Both the position numbers and the translations under genes were made by a program. 64,000 nucleotides of DNA from Acidimicrobiaceae bacterium (lineage in GTDB: Bacteria; Actinomycetota; Acidimicrobiia; Acidimicrobiales; RAAP-2), in contig DAIDJP010000041.1 in assembly GCA_027451285.1 (NCBI GenBank), positions 1-64,000 of the forward strand, given 5' to 3'. Below are positions 24,984 to 32,546 of the stretch, one piece after another. The notes beneath the pieces were generated by a model. The model did no database searches. It was not told the DNA's origin and saw only the letters and a program-made list of their open reading frames with translations. Numbering within the stretch: position 1 is the first letter of the stretch; each line of letters begins with the position of its first letter.

Positions 24984-25778
24984 TTACTCCTCGAGGGTGG
25001 TGCCACCGGCGAACGTGGTCCCCACGCTTCGAAAGTAGCCGCCGATGATTTCGCGCGGGGCGATCAGGGTCAACTCCTCCGTGGGCGAGTCGAAGAGGTC
25101 GAGGGTCGCGGTTCCTGAGAAGGCCGGGCCCAGATCGAGGTTGACCCCGGACATCGTCACGACCTCGGCCAGGCTGTCCGTGCCGTCGAGCTCGAGGCGA
25201 GGCACGTAGCGGTGATGGAGCATCGCGTGCGAGTTGACGAACCCGCTGGTCGCCGAGGGGCCGGTCAGGGTCACGGTCGCCTCGGCCAGGCGCCGGTCGG
25301 CGGCGGCGAGCGTCATGCCGAAGCGTGCGCCGGCCTCGAGGCGCGGGCCGGCCGAGCCCACCGTGACCGGGCGGGTCTGGTGGATCGAGCCCATCTTCTT
25401 GGGGTATCCCTGGAGGTGTCCGCGCACGAGTGCGAAGTCCTTGTCGACCCAGATGAACAGGCAGCGGCTGTAGAGCTGGCCGCGGTAGCGACAGCGCACC
25501 ACGACGAAGGCCTCGCGGTACTGCGCGCGTACCGGGTCGAGCAACTCGTTGCGGTCGTCGCCGCAGCTCTGCCAGTCGGCCCAGATGAAGGCGACCGCGC
25601 CCGGATCCTCGTCATCGTTCGCGAGGCTGACCCCGTCGGGCAACAAGGCGGCGATCGCGCCGGGGTCGGTGCGATACTCGACGGTGAGCAGGTCGCCCGA
25701 GTAGTGCCAGGGCGGCGGTGGCAGCAGCGACGCGCGGCCGCTGGCGGTGCGCGGGAAGGGCAGTCCGCGAAGGGTCAC
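24984..25778 (-). CDS. Acetoacetate-decarboxylase-family protein
   Basis: A 264-residue protein of the acetoacetate decarboxylase superfamily. The run VRGHLQGYPKKMGSIH holds the Lys-Lys pair, of which the first is expected to be the Schiff-base lysine. ADC-fold relatives also act as hydratases, aldolases and cyclases, so simple decarboxylation of acetoacetate should not be assumed. Its place between an extradiol dioxygenase and a MarR regulator suggests it processes a ring-cleavage intermediate. Its start overlaps the dioxygenase stop by four bases. Confidence 0.8.
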   Translation of the reverse strand: MTLRGLPFPRTASGRASLLPPPPWHYSGDLLTVEYRTDPGAIAALLPDGVSLANDDEDPGAVAFIWADWQSCGDDRNELLDPVRAQYREAFVVVRCRYRGQLYSRCLFIWVDKDFALVRGHLQGYPKKMGSIHQTRPVTVGSAGPRLEAGARFGMTLAAADRRLAEATVTLTGPSATSGFVNSHAMLHHRYVPRLELDGTDSLAEVVTMSGVNLDLGPAFSGTATLDLFDSPTEELTLIAPREIIGGYFRSVGTTFAGGTTLEE

Positions 25779-26662
25779 GAGGCCTCCCTGGTCCAGCCGG
25801 TCTCCGGGCGGTCGAACCAGACGTGGATCTGGCCGGTGCCGATGGCGTTCTCGTAGTCGGAGAACGTCCGACCCGCAGCGACGCAGTCGCGCCCGCCGAG
25901 GGCCGCCACCATCATCTGGTAGTGGCCGAAGCGCCCCTCGGGCTTGTAGGCCATGAAGTGGCCGAGGTGCTCGAGCACGCTGGCGTGATCGCCGCGCTTC
26001 CAGGCGTCGATCACCGCGTGGTCCGCCGCCGCGGCCTCGGGTGTGATGATGTGCTCCTCGTCAGCGGCCTCGTGGGCGCGCAGCTTGGTGAGGGGATGAA
26101 AGGTGTGGCTGAGGGCCCCCGAGCCCAGCAGCACCACGCGCAGGTCGCTCTCGGCGACGGCGCGAGCGATCACCCGTCCCACGGTGGCGAAGTCCGAGGG
26201 CTCGGCCGTCTGGCACAGGCTGACTGAGATCCACGCCTCGGAACCCTGGAGGAAGGGCAGCAGGTTGGTCGTGGCGTAGGTGATCGGTAGGTGTTCGTTG
26301 TCGATCGGCGTGATCCAGCAGTCGGGGGTCGCCTCGGCGATCTGTCCGACCAGACGGGCGAAGGACGGGTTGCCGGGCACGTCGTAGGGCACACTCGATA
26401 TGCCACGCGGCAGCTCCTCGGAGGTGAACAGGCCCCGTCGCCGTTCGTGGGCCGTGATCACGAACTCGACCGTCGTGAACCAGTGGCTGTCAAAGACGAT
26501 CACGAGGTCGGGACGCAACTGGTCGAAGACCTCGCGTCGCAGGTCGTGCAGGCCGGTGTAGAGCGTGCTCTCGCGCCCGTTGTTGAGGGCGCGCCGCTCG
26601 GCGTTGGGCAGGACGATGGTGGGAACGTGCGCGACGATGCCCGCGCCGATGATGTCACCCAT
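25775..26662 (-). CDS. Class III (LigB-type) extradiol ring-cleavage dioxygenase
   Basis: A 295-residue protein of the LigB superfamily, most like 3,4-dihydroxyphenylacetate 2,3-dioxygenases. Expected iron ligands are histidines in GIVAHVPTIVLP and DSHWFTTVEF near residues 12 and 60, with a glutamate in the C-terminal half; GSGALSHTFHP resembles the family's conserved histidine region. It opens a catechol ring with O2 next to a hydroxyl. The ATG at 26662 has aaggagg about nine bases upstream and lies eight bases inside the aldehyde dehydrogenase gene. The catechol used is not fixed by sequence; homoprotocatechuate is the best guess from the neighbours. Confidence 0.82.
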   Translation of the reverse strand: MGDIIGAGIVAHVPTIVLPNAERRALNNGRESTLYTGLHDLRREVFDQLRPDLVIVFDSHWFTTVEFVITAHERRRGLFTSEELPRGISSVPYDVPGNPSFARLVGQIAEATPDCWITPIDNEHLPITYATTNLLPFLQGSEAWISVSLCQTAEPSDFATVGRVIARAVAESDLRVVLLGSGALSHTFHPLTKLRAHEAADEEHIITPEAAAADHAVIDAWKRGDHASVLEHLGHFMAYKPEGRFGHYQMMVAALGGRDCVAAGRTFSDYENAIGTGQIHVWFDRPETGWTREAS

Positions 26663-28121
26663 GGGTGGTGTCCTCCTTGACCTGGAACGTCTTGAGGTCG
26701 CTGTAGAAGTCGAGGGCGTAGTCGCCGCCCTCGCGGCCGATGCCGCTGATGCCGGTGCCGCCAAAGGGTGCGGTGAGGTCGCGCACCAGGAACGTGTTCA
26801 CCCAGATGGTGCCGGCGCGCAGACGCTCGCCGAGGCGTTCGGCGCGGGACTGATCGCTGGTGTAGACGATCGCCGACAGACCGTAGGCGGTGGAGTTGGC
26901 GAGCGCGACCGCCTCGTCCTCGTCGGCGAAGGTCTGAACCGTGAGGACCGGTCCGAAGACCTCGTGCTGGACGATCTCGGCGTCGTTGGAGTGCGGCTCG
27001 ATCAGGGTCGGGCGGTACCAGAGGCCGTCGGCGCGCAGGCGTTCGCCCCCGAAGACGACGTGGTCGCCGTGCGCGCGGGCTCGCTCGACGAATCCCTCGA
27101 CCCGGGCCAGGTGATCGGGGTGGATGAGCGGCGAAATGGTCGTCGCTGGATCGCGGCTGTCGCCGAGGACGTGAGCGGCGGTGGCGGCCGTAAAGCGCGC
27201 GAGGAAGTCGTCGCGCACGGAGGCCTCCACGAGCAGACGCGTGCCCGCCAGGCACACCTGGCCCGCGTCGTCGTACATCACCGCGGCCTTGGCGGCGGCC
27301 GCGTCGAGGTCGGCGTCAGCGAAGACGAGGAAGGGTCCCTTGCCGCCGAGCTCGGCGGTGAAGGGGGTGAGGTTGCGCGCCGCGGCCAGTCCGATGGCGC
27401 GACCCGTCTCGGGCGAACCGGTGAAGGAGATGCGACGCACCCGGTGGTCGGCGACGAGCTCGGCGCCCACCTCCTCGCCGATTCCCTGGACGAGGTTGAA
27501 GACCCCCGGTGGGAAGCCGGCCTCATCGACGAGGTCCATCAGCACCGAGCAGCTGAGGGGGGCCCACTCGGCGGGCTTCAAGATGACCGTGTTGCCCGCA
27601 GCGAGGGCGGGCGCGCACTTCCACGTCGAGAGCATGAAGGGCGCGTTCCAGGGCGTGATGACGACCGTGGGACCGGCGGGCATTCGCAGTACCGCGTTGT
27701 GAGTACCGTTGGAGTCCCAGCGGCGCGCGTGGTAGTTGGCCGCGAGGTCCGCGTAGGCGCGAAAGTTACGCGCGCCGCGCGCGATCACGCGCTGTTGCAG
27801 GCTGTCGAGGAGCATCGCCATGTCGAGGCACTCCACCGCGGCGAGGCGATCCACGTTCGCGTCGATCAGGTCGGCGAGACGGTGCAGGTAGGCCGCCCGC
27901 TCCGTTGCGCTCTTCGCCGCCCAGGCGGGAAAGGCACCGAGGGCGGCGCGCAGCGCCGCGTCGGCGTCGGACGCGTCGCCGCGACTGACGTCGGCGAGCT
28001 TCACGCTCCAGTCGAGTGGTGAACGGTCCTCGAACGTGCGACTCGAGTCGACGCGAGCGCCGTTGATGAAGTGCCCCGTGGCGACCGCAACCCCGGCGAC
28101 GTCGACGCGCCGACCATTCAC
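26655..28121 (-). CDS. Aldehyde dehydrogenase, CHMS dehydrogenase (HpaE) type
   Basis: A 488-residue NAD(P)-dependent aldehyde dehydrogenase. Present are VITPWNAPFMLSTWKCAPALAAGN, KPAEWAPLS, FTGSPETGRAI, the general base in ELGGKGPFLV, the catalytic cysteine in DDAGQVCLAGTRLLVE, and EVFGPVL. The length and context match 5-carboxymethyl-2-hydroxymuconate semialdehyde dehydrogenase, which oxidises the product of homoprotocatechuate ring cleavage. I chose the GTG at 28121 because it overlaps the upstream stop by four bases (GTGA) and gives the usual length; the frame open to 28205 lies within the upstream gene. ALDH substrate calls from sequence alone are weak. Confidence 0.82.
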   Translation of the reverse strand: MNGRRVDVAGVAVATGHFINGARVDSSRTFEDRSPLDWSVKLADVSRGDASDADAALRAALGAFPAWAAKSATERAAYLHRLADLIDANVDRLAAVECLDMAMLLDSLQQRVIARGARNFRAYADLAANYHARRWDSNGTHNAVLRMPAGPTVVITPWNAPFMLSTWKCAPALAAGNTVILKPAEWAPLSCSVLMDLVDEAGFPPGVFNLVQGIGEEVGAELVADHRVRRISFTGSPETGRAIGLAAARNLTPFTAELGGKGPFLVFADADLDAAAAKAAVMYDDAGQVCLAGTRLLVEASVRDDFLARFTAATAAHVLGDSRDPATTISPLIHPDHLARVEGFVERARAHGDHVVFGGERLRADGLWYRPTLIEPHSNDAEIVQHEVFGPVLTVQTFADEDEAVALANSTAYGLSAIVYTSDQSRAERLGERLRAGTIWVNTFLVRDLTAPFGGTGISGIGREGGDYALDFYSDLKTFQVKEDTTHG

Positions 28122-29011
28122 GACTCGAACCTCGGGTGCACGAGCGGGTAGGGGAGAGCGGAGCGATCGGTGGGCAGGGGCCGGCGCTGACCCCGGAACT
28201 CCCACTCGCCGCCGAGGGCAGTGGAGAGGACCTCTTCGCTGGCGGTGGGCTGAGCGCCCACCTCATCGCTGACTGGCGCGGGCGAGGACACGACGTGATT
28301 GGTCAGAGCTCCCAGGCCCTCGACCTCGACGGTGACGACGTCGCCCGGCTCGACCGGGCGCGACGTGGCCGGAGTGCCCGAGAGGATGACGTCGCCCGGT
28401 TCGAGGGTGATCAAGCGCGCCAGGTCCGTGATCAGGTAGTGCATGTCCCAGGCCATCTCATCGGTCGAGCCGTCTTGTCGGAGTTCGCCGTTGACGTAGG
28501 TACGCAGGTACTTCGAGCGAAAGTCCCAGTCGGTGACGAGTCCCGGCCCGAGGGGGGCGAGAGTGTCCGCGCCCTTGACCCGCAGCATCGATCCGGCGTC
28601 GGTGTCGCGAAAGTCATGGAGTCCGAAGTCGTTGGCGATCGTGTAACCCGCGATGTAGTTTGCGGCGTCGGCCAGAGCGATGTTGCGTGCGCGCCGACCG
28701 ATCACGATGGCCACCTCGCCCTCGTAGTTGAGGTAGTGGCAGTTCGCCGGTCGCACGACCGCGCCGTTATGGGAGTTGAGCGCGGACACGGGCTTGTGAA
28801 ACCACGTGGGCGCGGGTGGCAAGCCGATGCCGAATTCGCGCACGCGACTGATGTGATTGAGATGGCAACACAGGATCTTGGTCGGCGTCACCGGACTGAG
28901 GTGGACGGCGTCATCAGCGCGCACGCGTCGGCCGTCGGGGGCGACGAGGTCGGCGCCGTCGCGCACGACGTCGACGACGTTGCCCTCTAAGACGATGCGA
29001 CGATACTCCAT
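28118..29011 (-). CDS. Fumarylacetoacetate-hydrolase-family enzyme (HpaG-like)
   Basis: A 297-residue protein of the FAH family. The metal site is seen in LNYEGEVAIVIG (Glu residues) and TIANDFGLHDFRDTD (Asp), with the C-terminal GDVILSGTP and PVEPGDVVTVEVEGLG. Members isomerise or decarboxylate oxalocrotonate-type acids, or hydrolyse acylpyruvates. As first gene of the operon with the dioxygenase and the aldehyde dehydrogenase, it fits the isomerase/decarboxylase step after CHM formation. A candidate operator lies just upstream. A tail of about 45 residues after the core is unusual and has no recognised motif. Confidence 0.82.
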   Translation of the reverse strand: MEYRRIVLEGNVVDVVRDGADLVAPDGRRVRADDAVHLSPVTPTKILCCHLNHISRVREFGIGLPPAPTWFHKPVSALNSHNGAVVRPANCHYLNYEGEVAIVIGRRARNIALADAANYIAGYTIANDFGLHDFRDTDAGSMLRVKGADTLAPLGPGLVTDWDFRSKYLRTYVNGELRQDGSTDEMAWDMHYLITDLARLITLEPGDVILSGTPATSRPVEPGDVVTVEVEGLGALTNHVVSSPAPVSDEVGAQPTASEEVLSTALGGEWEFRGQRRPLPTDRSALPYPLVHPRFES

Positions 29012-29021
29012 GGCCCCCCAG

Positions 29022-29064
29022 ATCGTTTGTGATCAAATGATCCCTCCATGTTACAAATCGTCTG
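29022..29064. promoter_or_regulatory. Candidate operator between the divergent FAH and GS-like genes
   Basis: An imperfect 22-bp inverted repeat spans 29022-29043: half site GATCgTTTgTg pairs with GATCaTTTgat read on the other strand. A related half, GACGATTTGTAAC, occurs on the minus strand at about 29052-29064. The A+T-rich core stands out from its surroundings. It could serve the MarR protein or another regulator for both transcription directions. Confidence 0.45.
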
Positions 29065-29109
29065 TCGACGGCGTGCTACGTTCGCCTTCGTCAGTAAGGG
29101 GGGGCTTAG

Positions 29110-30399
29110 ATGAGTGACGGCTTCGATCGCGTGCGGGTCCTGTGGCCCGACCACCTGGGACTGGCTCGCGGTAAATACGTGCCGGCGAGCCTCGCCGAGC
29201 GCGGCACGCACCACTGCACCGGAACCTGGTCACTGGGCTACGACCGCGGCATGACGCCCGAGACGGTCGGCAGCTACTGGAACGAGGGGCTGCCCGACTT
29301 CGAGGCGGTCTACGACATGTCCGAGCTGCGCCCCGGCTGGGAGGCCAACACGCGCGTCGTGGTGGCCGATCTCGTACGCGAAGGTCAGCCCGTGTCGGTC
29401 GCGCCGCGCAGCGCGCTGAAGAAGGCCGTCGCCGACTGGCGGGCTCTCGGCTACGAGGCCCACGTCGGCATGGAGTTCGAGGCCTTCGTGTTCACCCCCG
29501 ACGGAAACGGCGGCTGGCGTCCGCTCGACACCCCCGGCGCCTTCGTCTACGGTACGGGACCCGCGGTGGACCCCCACGGACTAGTCGACGCCATCTGGCA
29601 GGCCTGCTCCGACGCGCAGATCCCCTTGGAGTCGGTCAACTCCGAGTACGACACGCCCCAGTTCGAGTTCACCCTGCGCTACGCCGACGCCCTGCGCGCG
29701 GCCGACGAGGGCTTCTTGTTTAAGGTGCTCGCCCGCGAGGTGGCCCACCGCATGGGTCTGCTGGTCACCTTCATGGGTAAACCGCTGTCGGACCGCGGCG
29801 GATCAGGTCTGCACATCAACTTCTCCTTCACCGACGTGACCGGCGCGAACGTCATCAACGACGCGGCCCAGCCCGACGGGATCTCGGCCCTGGCGAAGAA
29901 CGTCATCGGTGGACTGCTCGCTCACCACCAGAGCCTCGCCGGTCTCTGCGCGCCGACGGTCAACGCGTACAAGCGCCTTCGGCCGGCGTCGCTATCGGGA
30001 TACTGGGCCAACTGGGGATACGACCACCGCGGCGCGACGATCCGGATCCCGGGCGAGCGCGGCCCGGCCGCGCGTCTCGAGCACCGACTCAGCGACGGTG
30101 GGGCCGTTGTGCACACGGCGATCGCCGCCGTGTTGCAGGCGTCACTGCTGGGCTTCACGGGCGAGGTCGACCCGGGGCCGCCCGAGGGCGGCAACGGCCT
30201 CGACACCATCGAGGCAACCATCGGCGTGCCGCATTCGCTCGCCGATGCCCTAGACGCCCTCGAAGCTGACCGCGAACTCGTCGAAGCCGTCGGGGCCGAT
30301 CTCGTCTCCCAGCACCTCTCGGTGAAGCGCGCGGAGTGGGAGCGGTACCTGGCTGCCACCACCGACTGGGAGCTGCGCGAGTATCTGCCGTTTCTCTAG
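29110..30399 (+). CDS. Glutamine-synthetase-like gamma-glutamyl-amine ligase
   Basis: A 429-residue member of the glutamine synthetase family outside the ammonia-assimilating type. Metal and glutamate-site residues are seen in GMEFEAFVF, NSEYDTPQFEF, SGLHINFS and RLEHRLSDGG. The usual catalytic segment ending ANPY is replaced by SDGGAVVH, and the N-terminal domain is short. Such proteins (PuuA, GlnA3, IpuC, AtdA1) join glutamate to polyamines, alkylamines or aniline instead of ammonia. A PuuD-type hydrolase and a permease lie 1.3-2.1 kb downstream. The ATG at 29110 has a strong purine-rich Shine-Dalgarno (aagggggg). The amine is not identified. Confidence 0.8.
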   Translation: MSDGFDRVRVLWPDHLGLARGKYVPASLAERGTHHCTGTWSLGYDRGMTPETVGSYWNEGLPDFEAVYDMSELRPGWEANTRVVVADLVREGQPVSVAPRSALKKAVADWRALGYEAHVGMEFEAFVFTPDGNGGWRPLDTPGAFVYGTGPAVDPHGLVDAIWQACSDAQIPLESVNSEYDTPQFEFTLRYADALRAADEGFLFKVLAREVAHRMGLLVTFMGKPLSDRGGSGLHINFSFTDVTGANVINDAAQPDGISALAKNVIGGLLAHHQSLAGLCAPTVNAYKRLRPASLSGYWANWGYDHRGATIRIPGERGPAARLEHRLSDGGAVVHTAIAAVLQASLLGFTGEVDPGPPEGGNGLDTIEATIGVPHSLADALDALEADRELVEAVGADLVSQHLSVKRAEWERYLAATTDWELREYLPFL

Positions 30400-30401
30400 C
30401 G

Positions 30402-31643
30402 TCAGCGCCAGGTGACGGCGATCGGCATCCGCTTGACACCGCTGATGAAGTTCGAGCGCAAGCGCTCGGTCTCGCCGGCGGATTCGACCGTTGACCACCG
30501 CGCGACGATCTCTTCGAAGAGCACGCGCATCTCGAGTCGCGCGAGGTGCGCCCCCAGGCACAGGTGCGGGCTGTGCAGTCCGAAGGTGACGTGGTCGTTC
30601 GGGCTGCGCTCGGGGTCAAAGACGAAGGGCGTCTCGAAGTGCGACTCGTCGTAGTTCGCCGAGACGTACCACATCACGACCTTGTCACCCGCGCGGAGGG
30701 TCTTGCCGTGCAGCTCGGTGTCCTGGGTGACGGTGCGGCGAAAGTGCATCGTCACGCTGGCCCAGCGCAGCATCTCTTCGATGAGGACCTTGCGCTGGTC
30801 GAGGGTCATCGTGGGCAGGGCCGCCAGCAGGTCGGGCCGTTCGATGAGCGTTTGCAGCCCCGAGGTCATGGAGTAGCGCGTCGTGTCGTTGCCGGCGGCA
30901 ACCATCAACGTGAAGAAGTTCTTGAGAGCAAGATCGTCGAGGGATTCACCGTCGGTGGTCGGCTCGAGCAGGGCGGAGAGCACGTCGTGGGTCGGGGTGA
31001 TCCGACGCTGGGCGAGCGCCTCGGTCGCATACTCAAAGAGCTCGAGTGCGACGGGGCTGCGAAAGGGGAGCAGCCGGTACTGCGACGTGTCCACCTGGTC
31101 GACGACGTAGTCGGTGAAGTCGGGATCGGTGTTGCCGATCAGTGCGTCGCCGCGGCTTACGAGCCACTCGAGGTCGTCGGTCGGCAGACCCAGGAGCCGT
31201 CCGAGCATGCGCATGGGCAGTTCGCGAGCCACCCCGTGCACGAAGTCGAAGTGCGTCTCGCCCCGGTGCGCGTCGAGGACCTCGGCCGCGAGTTCACGTA
31301 CGACGTCCTCATAGGCGGCCACGGATTTGGGAGCGAAGGGTCGACTGACGAGTCGGCGCAGACGCGTGTGCTCAGGAGCGTCCATCTCCATCATCGTGCG
31401 CCGCGCCTCGGTCTCCTCGGGGTCCATGTCCTCCAAGCGGATGCCCTGGCGCGAGGAGAAGATCTCGGTGGTGCGCGACACGGTCAGCACGTCGGCGTGA
31501 GTCGTCACCGACCAGAATCCGCGGCCGTCGATCTCGGGCGTCCAGTGCACGGGGTCGTTCTCACGCAAATAGGCGAACGTCTCGTGCGGCACGCCGTTGA
31601 CGTAGACGTCGTGATCGGTGATGTCCATCAAGTGCTCAGACAC
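30402..31643 (-). CDS. Cytochrome P450 with atypical heme loop
   Basis: A 413-residue soluble bacterial P450. The I-helix oxygen-binding motif is AGNDTT (250-255), the K-helix ExxR is E290-R293, and the heme-ligand cysteine is C362 in FGLHSPHLCLGAHLAR. That loop is one residue longer than the common FGxGxHxCxG and lacks its second glycine; CYP124/125-type proteins share the longer loop but keep glycines. It would need a ferredoxin and reductase; a ferredoxin gene occurs at 56174. The GTG at 31643 has aggagg five bases upstream; an upstream in-frame start at 31673 would run through that site. It converges with the GS-like gene, two bases apart. Confidence 0.88.
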   Translation of the reverse strand: MSEHLMDITDHDVYVNGVPHETFAYLRENDPVHWTPEIDGRGFWSVTTHADVLTVSRTTEIFSSRQGIRLEDMDPEETEARRTMMEMDAPEHTRLRRLVSRPFAPKSVAAYEDVVRELAAEVLDAHRGETHFDFVHGVARELPMRMLGRLLGLPTDDLEWLVSRGDALIGNTDPDFTDYVVDQVDTSQYRLLPFRSPVALELFEYATEALAQRRITPTHDVLSALLEPTTDGESLDDLALKNFFTLMVAAGNDTTRYSMTSGLQTLIERPDLLAALPTMTLDQRKVLIEEMLRWASVTMHFRRTVTQDTELHGKTLRAGDKVVMWYVSANYDESHFETPFVFDPERSPNDHVTFGLHSPHLCLGAHLARLEMRVLFEEIVARWSTVESAGETERLRSNFISGVKRMPIAVTWR

Positions 31644-31709
31644 AGTCCCCTCCTGGCCGTGGTTTGAACCCAAACGACTTCGTCATTACAGCACACTCCC
31701 AGGTCCTCG

Positions 31710-31715
31710 TATATT
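31710..31715 (+). promoter_or_regulatory. -10-like hexamer TATATT, leaderless geometry
   Basis: It ends six bases before the ATG of the PuuD-like gene at 31722 and is close to the ideal TATAAT. Confidence 0.65.
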
Positions 31716-31721
31716 GAACCA

Positions 31722-32450
31722 ATGGGAAAACCTCTCATCGGCATCACGGGGCGCCGCTGGCCGGCCACTGCGCTCGGTCATCACGTGCCCTTCGCCATGC
31801 ACGAGTTGCACTTCGATCTCCACTTCACCGACTATCCGCGCTCGGTCGCCCTCGCGGGAGGCCTGCCCGTTGAACTCGCGCGCGACGCTGACGTCGACGA
31901 ACTGGTCCAGCGCCTCGATGGTCTCGTTCTCTCAGGCGGCGCGGACGTCGATCCCGACCTCTACGGCGCCGAGCCGGACGTCAAACTAGGGGCGGTCGAG
32001 CGCGAGCGCGACGAGTGGGAGCTCGCGCTCTTTGACGCCGCCCGGCGAGTCGACCTGCCGATCCTGGCGATCTGTCGAGGATTCCAACTGCTCAACGTGG
32101 CCCTCGGCGGCACTCTCAAGCAGCACGTCGAACTCGACGAGGGAGCCGGTCATCCCCAGTGGGACGTCGACGGGCGCACCCCGACGCACCAGGTGAGCGT
32201 GGAGCCGGGCACGCGCACCGCGTCGATTCTGCCCACAACCTGGTCGGTGAACTCGCTGCATCACCAAACGGTTGAGACCGTCGGCGAAGGACTCATCGTC
32301 ACCGCACGCGCCAGCGACGGGGTGGTCGAGGGTGTCGAGACGCCCGACGGATCGATTCTCGCCGTGCAGTGGCACCCCGAGATGCTGGGCCATCCCGATC
32401 CGACGTTCACCTGGCTCGTGGGCGAAGCGGTCGCGCGCAGGCAAAAGTAA
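31722..32450 (+). CDS. PuuD-type gamma-glutamyl hydrolase (class I amidotransferase fold)
   Basis: A 242-residue peptidase C26 protein. The catalytic triad is C118 in AICRGFQ, with H218 and E220 in VQWHPEM. The family hydrolyses gamma-glutamyl bonds, as in release of GABA from gamma-glutamyl-GABA in the Puu pathway or release of glutamate from gamma-glutamylanilide intermediates. Its nearness to a GS-like ligase gene supports a gamma-glutamylated intermediate. It is divergent from the P450 gene and carries a leaderless-type promoter. The permease follows 96 bases downstream. Confidence 0.87.
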   Translation: MGKPLIGITGRRWPATALGHHVPFAMHELHFDLHFTDYPRSVALAGGLPVELARDADVDELVQRLDGLVLSGGADVDPDLYGAEPDVKLGAVERERDEWELALFDAARRVDLPILAICRGFQLLNVALGGTLKQHVELDEGAGHPQWDVDGRTPTHQVSVEPGTRTASILPTTWSVNSLHHQTVETVGEGLIVTARASDGVVEGVETPDGSILAVQWHPEMLGHPDPTFTWLVGEAVARRQK

Positions 32451-32546
32451 GAAACTGAGAATCTCGATCCTTGACGTAACTCGTTTGACCCCGTACATTT
32501 TCGCCACGGCCGGGGGGCCTGGCGGTAGTGACAGTGCGGGGGACCA

